Shown: one piece after another, positions 10,028-21,100 of the stretch
How the letters are laid out: each line of letters opens with the position of its first letter
Position numbering within the stretch: the first letter of the stretch is position 1
Notes under the pieces: generated by a model
Told to the model about the DNA's origin: nothing
The model's input: only the letters and a program-made list of their open reading frames with translations
Databases searched by the model: none
Position numbers and translations under genes: made by a program
Origin: Lachancea thermotolerans CBS 6340
Taxonomy: Eukaryota; Ascomycota; Saccharomycetes; Saccharomycetales; Saccharomycetaceae
Assembly (NCBI RefSeq): GCF_000142805.1
Contig: NC_013082.1
Span: 496,001-560,000 of the forward strand
Direction of reading: 5' to 3'
Length of the DNA: 64,000 nucleotides

Positions 10028-10951
10028 ATGGAAATGGACGAAGAAATCGACTATGAAGCGCTTCCGAGCAGCGCTCCTCTTACACACCAACTGGCAGCAG
10101 GGGCCTTTGCTGGTATCATGGAGCACTCGATAATGTTCCCTATAGATGCCATAAAGACTAGGATGCAGGCCATCAGCGCAACCGTGGGGTCTTCCAACGC
10201 AGCACCAAAGCTGCCCTCTAACATTATGCAACAGATAGCGCGTATCTCGACCACCGAGGGATCGATGGCCCTGTGGAAGGGCGTGCAGTCTGTGATTCTG
10301 GGCGCGGGCCCCGCCCACGCGGTGTATTTCGCCACCTACGAGATGTGCAAGGGCTATTTGATTGACCCTCAGGATTTCCAGACACATCAACCTCTCAAGA
10401 CCGCAGCGAGCGGTGTCGCCGCCACGATCGCGGCGGATATGCTTATGAACCCCTTCGACACCATAAAGCAGCGCATGCAGCTTCGCACCTTCTCCAATGA
10501 CCGCATGTGGGCTGTGGCTTCCAGAATATACCGCAACGAAGGCCTAGCCGCCTTTTTTTACTCCTACCCAACTACCATCGCCATGAACATCCCTTTCGCC
10601 GCATTCAACTTTGTCATTTACGAGTCTTCAACTAAGCTCATGAACCCCAACAACTCCTATAACCCGCTAATACACTGTCTCTGCGGTGGTCTAAGTGGTG
10701 CCACCTGTGCGGCCATCACTACGCCCCTGGACTGTATCAAAACTGTTCTGCAGATCCGCGGCAGCGAAAGCGTTGTACACCCACTATTCAGGAGTGCTGA
10801 CACCTTTTCGAAGGCCGCCAGCGCCATTTTCAAAATCTACGGGTGGTCTGGTTTTTGGAGAGGTCTAAAGCCCCGGATAATCAGTAACATGCCCGCAACA
10901 GCGATTTCGTGGACCGCATACGAGTGCGCAAAGCATTTCCTTTTCAGATAG
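10028..10951 (+). CDS. MRS4: Mitochondrial iron (Fe2+) carrier, MRS3/MRS4 type
   Basis: A 307-residue carrier of the mitochondrial inner membrane. Mrs3 and Mrs4 move ferrous iron into the matrix for haem and Fe-S cluster synthesis. Three repeats each carry the family signature: FPIDAIKTRMQ (residues about 37-47), NPFDTIKQRMQ (about 140-150) and TPLDCIKTVLQ (about 233-243). The first in-frame ATG at 10028 (MEMDEEIDYE) is used; the frame extends further upstream only through non-ATG codons. The length matches yeast Mrs4 (304). It is the single pre-duplication copy, in the YKR052C/YJL133W position. A TGTATATA motif 77 bp past the stop may be a Puf3 site in the 3' UTR. Confidence 0.95.
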   Translation: MEMDEEIDYEALPSSAPLTHQLAAGAFAGIMEHSIMFPIDAIKTRMQAISATVGSSNAAPKLPSNIMQQIARISTTEGSMALWKGVQSVILGAGPAHAVYFATYEMCKGYLIDPQDFQTHQPLKTAASGVAATIAADMLMNPFDTIKQRMQLRTFSNDRMWAVASRIYRNEGLAAFFYSYPTTIAMNIPFAAFNFVIYESSTKLMNPNNSYNPLIHCLCGGLSGATCAAITTPLDCIKTVLQIRGSESVVHPLFRSADTFSKAASAIFKIYGWSGFWRGLKPRIISNMPATAISWTAYECAKHFLFR

Positions 10952-13025
10952 ACTCCAACCCTCGTTTTTCCTGATGAGCTGAAACGAGCCCCGCGTTGAG
11001 AGACACGGTCCCTGGAAACTTCGCCCTTGTATATAAAATTGGACTTTCACCTCCTTGGGGACCTCTTCTCCAGTTACGTGTAGATATACTACGCCTTGCA
11101 TCAATTTGGATAGCACTGCGCACAGATTAAATAGCAGTACGCACGATGCATCGAGCGCCATGTCTGGGGACAAGGTGGCCTTAGACGCGAGTCGCGTATC
11201 CTGTTCTTTATCGTGCGATCCTTGGCAGAGAACTGCACGCGCTAAAGGCTAGCTCGGGACCTGCTTCACGAAGATAACTTCACTCGTTGGAACTTGTGTG
11301 GTCGCTGTATTGGCGGGCCAAAAATAGGTAGAAGCGCATGGCAGAGAGTTTCAGCCTAGGCAAAACTATATCCTAGGTAATGCAAAACTTCGACGCATTC
11401 AGGACATTTCTCTAAATCACCTGAGTTCTAGCGCTCTGGCGTTCTTGTGGCGGGCACAATGCAAATGCCTTTATCGTATCCGACTGTTTAGCCCGCATTA
11501 TAGGTCGGGATTACTTCAACATAGTTAAGCACATTTTCGTGTGTTCGTTTCGCCTTTATGCGCTAGCGCGGGGAGATGTGTCGGTTAAACAGATCTTGTT
11601 TGCTGAATGTTCTTGCGCTAAGCGTTCCTGCAGCTGTCCTGTGAGTATAATATGTCGATAAATATCATTAGGCGCGCATATGCTTTTTATGTGCTGAGCT
11701 GAGCTTCTTTAAATTACGAAGGCTTTTTTAATCACCGCATAACGGAGTTCCTCTCTTCCTTGGTCTTTTGTCGGCATGGGATGCTTAACCTTTTGGGTTC
11801 GCGATTTGGCCCTGTAAGTGCATAACATTGAAAAATGCCGATAACAGAGAATTGCCGTCGAGGAATCAGCAAAGCTGGTGAGCTGTGGTCTCAATTGAGT
11901 GCTAGATAAGAGCATGGGCATATGAATCATGGCCTAGCGTTCTGGCGCGACTCTGGGAACTTTTGAACGATATTTTCTTTCGAACTGAGCAATCCTCGGC
12001 ACACACACTCTTACTTACAAACTACTCTGATAATACATGAGTTGTGTGCACGAATTTGGCCGTGCGCTCGTTGGAAAAATGGGAATCATGGTGTTCGTTT
12101 TCAGTCCTCGGGCCAGCTTATTTCCTATATTCTCGTAGATTTAACTTAATGAGAAGTACAAGAAAGGCCACTCAGGATATACTGCAGGTTTCCTGACGGA
12201 TTCAGCTTAAAATTCGACACTCTCGAGTATTACTCGACACAAGCCGGGGCAAACAGAAGAGGCTCCTGAGGGGCAGTCTGGGCTCCTTAGTGTGACACAA
12301 TCAATGACAGATTGGATATCACTGGTTATTGAAAACCTGGTGGCCAATGCTTCGAGCTTTAGTGTCTTAAGAGATAAGAGTTTCACTGATTAGCACTTGT
12401 GTTGGCGCTGCACTTTCCACGTTTGTATCACATCGTTTGCTCCTAAATTTTGGGGCTTTCAATTATATATTGTATGCGAGCCTAGTGCCGTGGCATGCGC
12501 CTTACGCCTCCGGGTTCAGGACTGGTTAAGTATCAGAGGTTCTAACGGCCAAAAAGCGAAAACGACACTGCTAAGTTCCCTGGCTTTGTTGAGTCTAAAT
12601 ATATTGGCTTCCGAGATTTGCTTTGAGGATAACAGCCACGCACCTGAACTCCAGGAATAAATAATCCTATCAACTTGCAAAGGGGTACCAATATGTGCTC
12701 TCATAAAAGACTTGAGTTTCAGTGTTGCTGCAGAATCTAAATTGCGCATTTTAATAGAAAGTTGAACTGCACTTGACCTATTCGCAAATTTAAGTAGCCT
12801 TACAACTTAGCTGCACCATTAAAAGTGAGCAAGGTGGCTCATTGACAGTGGGAAACGTTGCTCACAAAACAAAGCACCACCTTTGGTAGCCTTTTGCGCC
12901 CATGCCGCGCCTGCTCTTGAACACCATTTCGAGAATTGAGCGACCGCATAACCCCTGGTCAGTCCTACACAGGTCGGGATCAATTCAATTCGAAAGCTCA
13001 TAAAAAAGCTAAAACTCTGTATTTT
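10952..13025. other. Unusually long gene-free convergent interval
   Basis: About 2.07 kb between two converging 3' ends. Only short frames occur on either strand (such as 11709-11930 minus and 12397-12660 plus), none with recognisable domains or conserved-looking composition. CCTAGG occurs twice near 11356-11377 as an inverted pair. I recognised no tRNA, snRNA, snoRNA or LTR. It could hide a non-coding RNA, a replication origin or the decayed remains of a lost gene. Confidence 0.5.
11028..11035 (+). promoter_or_regulatory. Candidate Puf3-type 3' UTR element after MRS3/MRS4
   Basis: TGTATATA with C two bases before it, fitting the UGUA(A/U)AUA core that Puf3 recognises in mRNAs for mitochondrial proteins. 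It starts 77 bp past the stop codon. An 8-mer alone is weak evidence. Confidence 0.35.
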
Positions 13026-14303
13026 TTAGCCTGGATATGCTCTCCTTGTGTTCTGTCGCAGCCTTTCGATGTCCCTACTATATTTGTGTGCATCAACATC
13101 CCACTTGACTGGGTAATTAGGGTCCTCAGGAACAAAACCAGTTGGCGAAATTTCTGTCCACGAATCATCTTCCCCAACACTCCCGTAGCGGGACGAAGCT
13201 GGTGATTGGTCACCTTCGTTGACCCAGTAATTCTCTCTGCCACCATCCGTGTACCTTAGCCCCGCTTGCAGTCTATTAAGGCGGGACCTCGCATCCAAAT
13301 GGGCCACCACTGCCTCTGCCGAGTTGAAATTTCGGTAACTATACAAGTTACCGAGAAATGTCACCCTAAAGTCCCAAATTAGATCTCCAAATCCGAAGCA
13401 ATCCTTGACAGCAGAATAGAAGCGCAAACGTGCTCCCTCGGGTATCCTCTTTGAATCGTAAGTCGTCCAAATGAATGCATAAAGGTGACCAATGGCGAAT
13501 CCTATCATTTCCACACACAACACTGCATTTTGGTAAACATACCCATAATCCACGTCTGAGTCATGTCTTATAACTCCGTACTTGCTTAGGACTGAGATCA
13601 GAATTTCCTGCCAATATGATGCGAAGATAATGAGCTTAACACACAGGAATTTCGACCATGGGTTGTACTTCTGCAGGTCTCCGTAAAGGCACTTCCAGAA
13701 CAGAGCTAAGTTGTAAAGTGATAAGCTAGCTGAAACATTGTAGACAATAGTCCAAAACAGGCTCCAAAATTCTCGCTTCCACTCATACTTCATACAGATG
13801 ATGTTGCCCAAACAGTAAAAAGGCTTAATCCACACGTATTGCAAAATTCCCCTTTTGATGCTCAGAAAGTCATTAGGATCTGACATATCTACGGCAGAAA
13901 TAAAGGAACCTAATACTGGAATTGGGTGACGCATAGGCGGTTTCCCCATTGACAGTTCCGTTATGATTTTACGCTCCCCTCCTAAAATCAGCGTTAGCAG
14001 CGAGAAGAAGGTGTATATCACGAACGCCTCGTAGATTTCACGTATGGGGTTGATCCAAACCTCTGACCATTGTGGTATCACGCATGCTAGCAGGCACGTC
14101 ACACAGAAGAGAGGAACCATCAGCTGGATCCTTATGACCAAACGCTGCTCATAAGGCTTTCTATAGTTGAGGAGCTGCTGCGATATTGAGAACGCAGAAA
14201 TTGTGATGCTCACAACAGATGACAGCACACATAGAAGGAACCACCATCGCGGAATGTAGTAGTTCATGTAATGCCACTGTTCTGTGTTCTTTCTATTGTT
14301 CAT
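13026..14303 (-). CDS. YKR051W: TMEM184/OST-alpha-like (DUF300) multipass membrane protein, YKR051W orthologue
   Basis: A 425-residue protein from the ATG at 14303 (MNNRKNTEQW), close to the 418 residues of yeast YKR051W. An upstream in-frame ATG at 14456 would overlap the 5' end of the divergent neighbour, so I reject it. About seven hydrophobic segments are spread over the first 330 residues (WWFLLCVLSSVV, LMVPLFCVTCLLACVI, ALFWKCLYGDL region), followed by a hydrophilic tail rich in Arg, Ser and acidic residues. The organic solute transporter alpha/TMEM184 family is poorly understood in fungi, and the molecular function is unknown. Only 101 bp separate its start from that of YJL132W, a bidirectional promoter. 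Confidence 0.85.
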   Translation of the reverse strand: MNNRKNTEQWHYMNYYIPRWWFLLCVLSSVVSITISAFSISQQLLNYRKPYEQRLVIRIQLMVPLFCVTCLLACVIPQWSEVWINPIREIYEAFVIYTFFSLLTLILGGERKIITELSMGKPPMRHPIPVLGSFISAVDMSDPNDFLSIKRGILQYVWIKPFYCLGNIICMKYEWKREFWSLFWTIVYNVSASLSLYNLALFWKCLYGDLQKYNPWSKFLCVKLIIFASYWQEILISVLSKYGVIRHDSDVDYGYVYQNAVLCVEMIGFAIGHLYAFIWTTYDSKRIPEGARLRFYSAVKDCFGFGDLIWDFRVTFLGNLYSYRNFNSAEAVVAHLDARSRLNRLQAGLRYTDGGRENYWVNEGDQSPASSRYGSVGEDDSWTEISPTGFVPEDPNYPVKWDVDAHKYSRDIERLRQNTRRAYPG

Positions 14304-14404
14304 AGAAGCCGCAATTTCAAAGATATGTGTGTGAAATTCGCAGTCTTCTATATCCCTAACAACAGCCTTTAACAACAAGGAGGCATAAAAGGAACCGTGT
14401 AGTA

Positions 14405-16597
14405 ATGTTGAGGGCACTGGCCTTCGCTTTGCTGCTACAGTTTTTAGGCATCGCAAATGGTGCTGGTGTGGGAGTTCATATAACGCTACTTGCTAGGACG
14501 AAAGTTCCTAATAACCTAAATTCATTTAGCGCGGTGATGAAGGCAGGGGTGTTCTTTCCCGATGCGTTGTACAGTTGTAATAGCAGAAAAGATTGGCATG
14601 AATTTGCAGAATATACACACTGGCCCGCGTTCCTAGTACAAGGAGCTAAGCTTTGGAGGGAGAGATATAGCAAGAATCAAAACTCCGAGAAGTCTCTAAG
14701 GCTTAAATCATTTTTAACTGGCGTGTTTGTCCACCAGGTGGCGGACGCCCCTTGGCATTCACTTGTTGATGGGTACAGAAATCACGGCCTTGTTAAAGCT
14801 CTAGCAAGCCTCGAGTTCGATAACGATTTTCAAAAAGCGCACGACTACATCGATACAATGGGAGATTTCCTTATGTTGGGACAAGTTTTGAGAGACGCCA
14901 CAGACAACTGGTCGTACTACTTGGGAGGAGACTGGGAACTGCCTGATAAATTTGACATAATGGAGCTTGTGCACCGTTCTGGCCTTAAGACAATAAAGTT
15001 TTGGGAGCTAAAGGCTTGCGTCGAGAGGGGTAACATCGCGCTTGCAAGCGAGGTTTACTCCATTATGAAACGAAGACGTGAAATTTTAAGTGTAGCGAAC
15101 GAAATATCACCGCGCGCCCGCGAACTGATGCAGGATCATTGGCTAGGCGGCGAGTCTAATATTGTAGCCATGACAAACAGATGTCTTTCAAGCTTTTTGG
15201 TATTATTTGAAGAACCTAATGAAATGAACATCAACCCAGAACAGCTTCTTGAGGTTTGCGGAAACCTGCCGAGAGTTCATGAAGCCGAGAAGCATTATCT
15301 GAAAAGAAGATCATTCGACGACATGCTACTTGTGTCTCCTCTCGCCTCTTTATCTTTATTCGGATTCGATATAGCAATTGGAAAATTTCAGAAAGATGAA
15401 GTCTGTCTTGCTGTTAGTGCACCCTTGGAGGATGGCGAAGGGTCTGTCTATGTGATACCCTGGAGAGACGTTTCGGGGTCAATAGATAAGTTGTCTGAAC
15501 GCCCGGTGACACGATTTTATGGCGCACGTGTGCATCGTCTCACTTTGGGTGAGTCCGACTTTCTCGTTGTTTCTGCTAGTGGTGACAATGCTGTTCATAT
15601 ATATTATGAAGGCTTCAAGGTCTTGACCATTGTCGATGATCACAACTGGGAGAGACACCAACTCACAGTCTCGTCAATTGCAGATATTGATGGTGATGGC
15701 ATTCCAGAGCTTTTATTAGCCGGTTCACATTATGGCATTAATGAAACAGGTCTTGTACAGATAGTTGATGGACGCGACATTTCTTCTTTGTTACAAAGGC
15801 GCCAGTATTCCAAAGTTTCCCTTCAATCTTTAGGAACTATTTCTTTGAAGGCCCCAGTGTCACAAACGTTCCAGAATTATGGTGCTAGTGTGATAGCCTC
15901 CAGTTTATGGAACTCGAACGCTTTTCTTTACGTATCTTGTCAAGGTTTAGGGGTGGTATTTGTATATTGCTCCAGCAGCCTGCACCAGAATGCTCTCCCT
16001 CGGTATTACATTATTAACGAGCACGTTATTAGGCAGGAGGAGGATATTCCATTGGACTTGAAGGTCAAGCCTTCGTCGGATCATGGGATGTTTGGCAAAA
16101 CAATATGTTCGTGGAATTACCATGATACAAATTACATTGCCATTTCACAACACTTACAGAACAAAGTTTACATCTTCAGAGAGCAAGACGGGTTTCTTGA
16201 GTTTTACGTGGCTCTGTTACTAGATTTATCATCAGAGGCAGCTGATATCAGCTCCACGGTGGGATTTGGTCGCTCCATTGATTATGACGAGACGACTGGT
16301 ATCTTATACTTGTCATCCCCAGGTTTCCTTGATGGGGACGGCGCCATTTGGAAAGCAACTATGAGCGAAATTACAAGTACAGTCGAAACTTGGAAGCTGG
16401 ATCGGCTGATAATAACTGTGTCGCGCAATTTGGTTACGATAAACAAAAGCCAAAAGGGAAAGGGTATCCCAGGCTTTGGTGACACTATACGTATTGGGCC
16501 CGATGGAAAGCTTATTGTTGGCTCGCCAAGATTTGGTTATGGCGACTTTGATGAAAGGCAGTTGACAGGAAATATCGCAATATTGAGGTTGAAATGA
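14405..16597 (+). CDS. YJL132W: Secreted GPI-phospholipase-D-like protein, YJL132W orthologue
   Basis: A 730-residue protein starting with a clear signal peptide (residues 1-19, hydrophobic, ending ANG). The N-terminal third resembles the zinc-dependent phospholipase C/GPI-PLD domain: GVGVHITLLAR just after the signal, and HQVADAPWHSL with the His/Asp/His pattern expected for metal binding. The C-terminal half has FG-GAP-like beta-propeller repeats with calcium-loop sequences such as DIDGDGIPELLLAG and FLDGDGAIW. Mammalian GPLD1 cleaves GPI anchors; the yeast protein is uncharacterised, so the activity is inferred from the family only. The length is near the 750 residues of the yeast protein. 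Its 3' end converges on AIM23 with 86 bp between stops. Confidence 0.9.
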   Translation: MLRALAFALLLQFLGIANGAGVGVHITLLARTKVPNNLNSFSAVMKAGVFFPDALYSCNSRKDWHEFAEYTHWPAFLVQGAKLWRERYSKNQNSEKSLRLKSFLTGVFVHQVADAPWHSLVDGYRNHGLVKALASLEFDNDFQKAHDYIDTMGDFLMLGQVLRDATDNWSYYLGGDWELPDKFDIMELVHRSGLKTIKFWELKACVERGNIALASEVYSIMKRRREILSVANEISPRARELMQDHWLGGESNIVAMTNRCLSSFLVLFEEPNEMNINPEQLLEVCGNLPRVHEAEKHYLKRRSFDDMLLVSPLASLSLFGFDIAIGKFQKDEVCLAVSAPLEDGEGSVYVIPWRDVSGSIDKLSERPVTRFYGARVHRLTLGESDFLVVSASGDNAVHIYYEGFKVLTIVDDHNWERHQLTVSSIADIDGDGIPELLLAGSHYGINETGLVQIVDGRDISSLLQRRQYSKVSLQSLGTISLKAPVSQTFQNYGASVIASSLWNSNAFLYVSCQGLGVVFVYCSSSLHQNALPRYYIINEHVIRQEEDIPLDLKVKPSSDHGMFGKTICSWNYHDTNYIAISQHLQNKVYIFREQDGFLEFYVALLLDLSSEAADISSTVGFGRSIDYDETTGILYLSSPGFLDGDGAIWKATMSEITSTVETWKLDRLIITVSRNLVTINKSQKGKGIPGFGDTIRIGPDGKLIVGSPRFGYGDFDERQLTGNIAILRLK

Positions 16598-16628
16598 TTA
16601 AACTTAATTACAAGAGTTTATTAAAAGG

Positions 16629-16648
16629 TATTTACAAAAATATTTACA
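16629..16648 (-). promoter_or_regulatory. Tandem Puf3-type sites in the AIM23 3' UTR
   Basis: Two TGTAAATA octamers on the minus strand (16648-16641 and 16636-16629), starting 36 bp past the AIM23 stop. The first is preceded by CC, fitting the Puf3 preference for C at -2. Puf3 binds UGUAAAUA in the 3' UTRs of mRNAs for mitochondrial translation and respiration proteins, and AIM23 is such a gene. Confidence 0.65.
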
Positions 16649-16683
16649 GGGGTCTTATATATATGAGGTTCAACACTAAGCTC

Positions 16684-17820
16684 TCAATAGTTCTCAGAAT
16701 TTCTGAGCTTTTTTTTCTCCAGCTTTCTTTCCAACTTTTCTTGCCTCTCTCTTTTCCTCTGTTCTTTCAACGCCATCCTATCCTCCTTTTTGCTTGCAAC
16801 AGGCTTGGGGCTAAGCTTCATTATTAGTCTTGTTTCTATGCTACCTTCAACAGTTGGTGAAAGCGAAAATTCGTTAACGATTACTTGTAGCTGTTCGACA
16901 ATATGCTGACGCCTCTCTAACTCTCTGTCTGAGTGTTTCCTTGTGTGTGCTGGCTCTTCGTCGGTTATGTCCTCGGCCCAGTTCGACTTGTTTAATGCAT
17001 CTTTCCCATTCATATAAAGAAACACTTTGTAGCCTTTTTTAAGCTGAGAAATAATTTCATTCGCCTTTTGCTTGTTAAGATCGGCGTCAGATATTTGCCA
17101 TGAGACCTTGATTTGCTTCAAGTTGTCTTCGTTGCTGTCATTCTCGTTTTTCCTACCAGTCCTTTTGGAGGAAAATCCCAGTCTTGTCAGCTCTTCTTCT
17201 TTTTGTTTCGCTAATTCATCAGAATACTTCTTCAGCGCAGTCTTACTTTCAACTAATTTCACGAGAGGTATACTAAACGTGCCGCGTTGTTCAACATCGA
17301 CAATTGCTAACCCGTGTTTTTGAAGATCCAGTTCGCCTGCCCAAATTAAAATGCTTGTCTCTTCTAATTTGTTTGTAGTTTGGTTCACAACCTTTACTAC
17401 ACCACGCTCATTCATTTTAAACACTTGCCGCAGGGTGAAGTTCGCAGCGGCTTGCGCTCTCTCGCTCCCCGTGTTCCATTTCAAGGTGGTGCGCTTCCTG
17501 TTTTGGTGACCTGTGCTAGGAGTCCTTGTTTGCTTGCGCTTTGCGGGGCTCACATAGTGGATTCTATCAGTCATGAGCTTGGCAGCATCCTTGTTTTTTC
17601 TCATGGACGCAGTTGCGTTAAATAGAATATCGTTGTTGCTGGCTACGGATTCAGCCAAAACAAACCTCGTAGTTTGTAGCTTTCGACAGGGCTTAAGCTG
17701 GAAAATCAGAACTCGCCCATTACTTAGAAAGCAGTTCTTGAAAGTTAGTAAGCTTAGCATCGCCGTACTGCGGGCATCAAAATTGTGTACTGGATTTAGT
17801 ACCGATGCGATGAGCTTCAT
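16684..17820 (-). CDS. AIM23: Mitochondrial translation initiation factor 3 (Aim23)
   Basis: A 378-residue protein matching Aim23 (YJL131C, about 356). Aim23 is the yeast mitochondrial IF3 and sets balanced mitochondrial translation. The first 60 or so residues are basic and Ser/Leu-rich like a matrix targeting signal. A second ATG at codon 21 (17760) begins MLSLLTFKNC and might be the true start. The conserved body includes IPLVKLVESKTALKKYSDEL, KQIKVSWQISDADLNKQKA and a highly basic C-terminal helix ending in alternating Arg/Lys/Glu. Two Puf3-type sites lie downstream. It lies between YJL132W and URA2 as on yeast chromosome X. Confidence 0.92.
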   Translation of the reverse strand: MKLIASVLNPVHNFDARSTAMLSLLTFKNCFLSNGRVLIFQLKPCRKLQTTRFVLAESVASNNDILFNATASMRKNKDAAKLMTDRIHYVSPAKRKQTRTPSTGHQNRKRTTLKWNTGSERAQAAANFTLRQVFKMNERGVVKVVNQTTNKLEETSILIWAGELDLQKHGLAIVDVEQRGTFSIPLVKLVESKTALKKYSDELAKQKEEELTRLGFSSKRTGRKNENDSNEDNLKQIKVSWQISDADLNKQKANEIISQLKKGYKVFLYMNGKDALNKSNWAEDITDEEPAHTRKHSDRELERRQHIVEQLQVIVNEFSLSPTVEGSIETRLIMKLSPKPVASKKEDRMALKEQRKRERQEKLERKLEKKKLRNSENY

Positions 17821-18123
17821 GACTTTTCAGTTTAATTAATGCTTACCTTCATTATAGACGAAAGACATCAACATCATCCAAATGCAATATCATCGCAGAG
17901 TCAGTCCTATACACTCCTAGGAACAGGCCTCATTCTTCTGCGCAAAAGGGCACTGCCATACAGGCGATCAAGTGATTTTACTTACAGAATCAAACGTTCA
18001 ATACACATAATCTACAAAGTCGCCGTACATTCTGTTCGGATACCACCGCGTCTTAAAGTCCCCACGAAAAGAAGCGTGCCATCGAAACATCTGAAGGCGT
18101 AGTGCACAATAACTTTAGTGGCT
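17821..18123. other. Intergenic interval, AIM23 promoter and URA2 3' region
   Basis: A 303-bp tandem interval on the minus strand holding the AIM23 promoter and the URA2 3' UTR. I see no RNA gene or repeat in it. Confidence 0.5.
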
Positions 18124-21100
18124 TCACAGGTCAATTCCCATGACCATGGCCAAGAGCGCCATTCTGACAAAGAGACCGTACCTCATTTGCCTAAAGTATG
18201 CAGCACGGTGGTCGTAGTCAACTTCTTCGCGAATCTCATTGACACGAGGCAATGGGTGCATTACCACCATTTGGTCTTTAGCGTGAGACAAGATCTTGTT
18301 GTCAACAATGTAAACATCCTTGAGTTTCTCATACTCCTCTCTTTTTTCGAATCTTTCTTGCTGAACTCTCGTGCAATATAGAACATCAGACTTGGAGATG
18401 ATTTCAGGAGTCAAAGTTTCGCTTTCAACGCCCAGCATACCAGCGTTGGCAAGCTCCGTACGCAGAGCCTGAGGGAGCCTTAGTTCACTTGGTGACACCA
18501 AGTTAATTCTGACTTGGTAGTGTCTCAACAAGCGGCACAAAGAGTGAACTGGTCTACCGTACTTCAAGTCGCCCATAAACGTGACAGTAATACCATTCAC
18601 GGTACCTAACTCCTCACGAATAGTAAACAGATCCAAGAATGCTTGGGTTGGATGCTCTCTGGAGCCGTTTCCTCCGTTTAGAATTGGAACAGGTGAGTAT
18701 TTCGCTGCAGTGTGTGCAGACATTTCATCAGGGTGGCGCAAAACAATAGCATCAGAATAACAAGCTAGAGTTCTGATAGTGTCTTGTAAGGTTTCACCCT
18801 TCTTCACAGAGGAAGATGTTGTGTTGATGTTGACTGTTCTTCCACCCAACCGCTCCATAGCAGCGATGAAGGATGAAGATGTACGAGTCGAAGGTTCGTA
18901 GAAGATAGTAGTCAAGAGGCGGCCCTTCATGAGGTCCAAAATACCATCCCTTTCAACTGCAGATCTTAGCTCTTGGGCAACAGCAAACAAAGCGTGGAAG
19001 TCAGAGCGCTTGAATTGGTTCACAGATAAAATGTTTCTCCTCAAAAATGGGTTGTTGCCTCTAATCAAACTTTGAATTGCACCTGGAGCAGCTAGTTCTT
19101 TAGGAGGTCTTGACGACATTAGTCTTTGTTCCAGGGGCTGGTCAACGAGAGAATCTTCATCGTCACTAAACCCTGTAAAGGAAGATCTCTTCTCATTGGA
19201 AAATGAAAATCTCTTCTTAGTTCCCGCGAAAGGAGTAGGCTCGACGGAGGGATGTGCTGGCGTTAAAATCTTAGTACTGGAACTTGAAACCAGTTTTCCT
19301 TCAGCCTCAGCAGCAACTAAATCTCCACTCAAAACAATAGTTTCACCGTCCACCAAGACACGTTCCACACCACCTCTTAGGCCTCCCTTGGTGTAAGGGG
19401 ACCATCTCTTTGTGTGTCTGAAAGCAAAGTCTAAGTCAATCTCGACTTCGGCATTTTGTTCAGGAATGTTGAATATGGATGCAGGATTGTCATGCAAGCG
19501 CTCCACGATATCGTCAATAGTTAGTCTACCATTGTTTACAGCAGAAAGCAGTAGTGGCAAAGCCTCTTTGATGCCAATACCAGTCACCACCTCATTGCCA
19601 GTGATTTGGGCAAGGAGAGTTGGTAAGGCGCCGATCGAAAAGGCATCAATAGCATCTAGGTTACGCCAGAAGAACTCTTGGTCTTCGATTGTAGGCAAGA
19701 ACAAAGCCTCTGGATAGTCATCTTGACTGACGAATAATGCATGAATGTTTATGTCGCAGGTAACCTTGTCTTGCTTCTCCTTAACTGTCATTATCAAAGA
19801 GAGATCATCCCTGTTTGACACACCAGTAATGTGAATAGGCCTGTTTTGCAGCGAGGCCAGCAAGATAACAGATGCAAGATCAGAGGTTTTGGCCTCAGCG
19901 ATAATTTGCTTTTCGACTGGCCAATTTTTCAGGTGTTCAGCAACTATAGAGACCTTTCCAGTCAATTCACGGTGAGGTAAGAATAAAGCATTAGCATCAT
20001 TAGCGCATTGGGCGGTTTCTCCAACGTTGTGCGCGGTGGCTGCAACAGTGAAACCAAAATCAGTGTATGCTGATTCTTGAGCAACTGAGTTGGCAACCTT
20101 GATGGACTGCTCATTAGTGATAACAGGACCGCGGGTTGACTTTGGCATGATCTGTGAATACGTGAATCCAGATTCGGCTGAGAGCCTAGTAATTTCCTTC
20201 ATTTCCTCTGGGCCTTGAACCACATTAGAAATGTGGGGCATGTACGCCGAAATGTTGATTAGGCCTGGGATAGTGACAGTCCTGTGGGAGGTCTGTGCAT
20301 CACGTTCAGAAACTTCCAAGTTTAGGTTCCTGGATATAGCTTCGATCAAAAGCTTAGCACACTTCACATTGGTAACTAATGGAACAGAATAGTCCACGGC
20401 CATACGACGAGTTTGGTAACCCTTAGACACATAGGACGCAGGACGACGGAATCTGTTGGCTGAAGGGAGATTAATGTAAAGGTCGATTTTGTTGTTAGCA
20501 AGGTGCTGTGTCAGGGAATATTCAGATTTTTCATCATCACCCTCATTCAAGACCTCCAAGTATTGCACAGGAATGCCATGCTCCGAAATGAAGTCCGCTG
20601 TACCAGCTGTAGCAAATAACTTGTAACCCATGTTGTAGAGCTTTTTGACAGAAGGCAACATCTCTTGCTTTTCCTTAAAGGATCCGATTGAGAGCAATAC
20701 ATTTTTCTTGGGCAGTTTAAAGCCAGTTGACAGCAGTGATTTCAAGTAAGCTTCGTACTTCGAGTGGCCAAAGGTAGCAACCTCACCAGTTGAGGCCATT
20801 TCAACACCCAAAACAGGATCAGCACCAGCCAAACGGGGGAATGAGAATTGAGGGACCTTAATTGCGACGTAGTCCTCAGGAAGTTTTTCAGTTGGGTAAG
20901 GAGTAACTGGTAGCCCCATGATAGCTTTCGTTGCCATTTCAATTAAGTTAACGTTTACAACCTTAGAAATGAATGGGAAAGAACGTGAAGCACGAACATT
21001 ACACTCAATAACTTTAATTTCGTTGTTTTTGGCAATGAACTGGATGTTGAATGGGCCAGTTATCTTCAAAGCTTTACCAATTTTAGCAGTTGCAACAACA

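Noticed and set aside
14304-14456. Longer YKR051W start at 14456
   Set aside because: It would overlap the 5' end of the divergent YJL132W orthologue. The ATG at 14303 gives a length matching the yeast protein.
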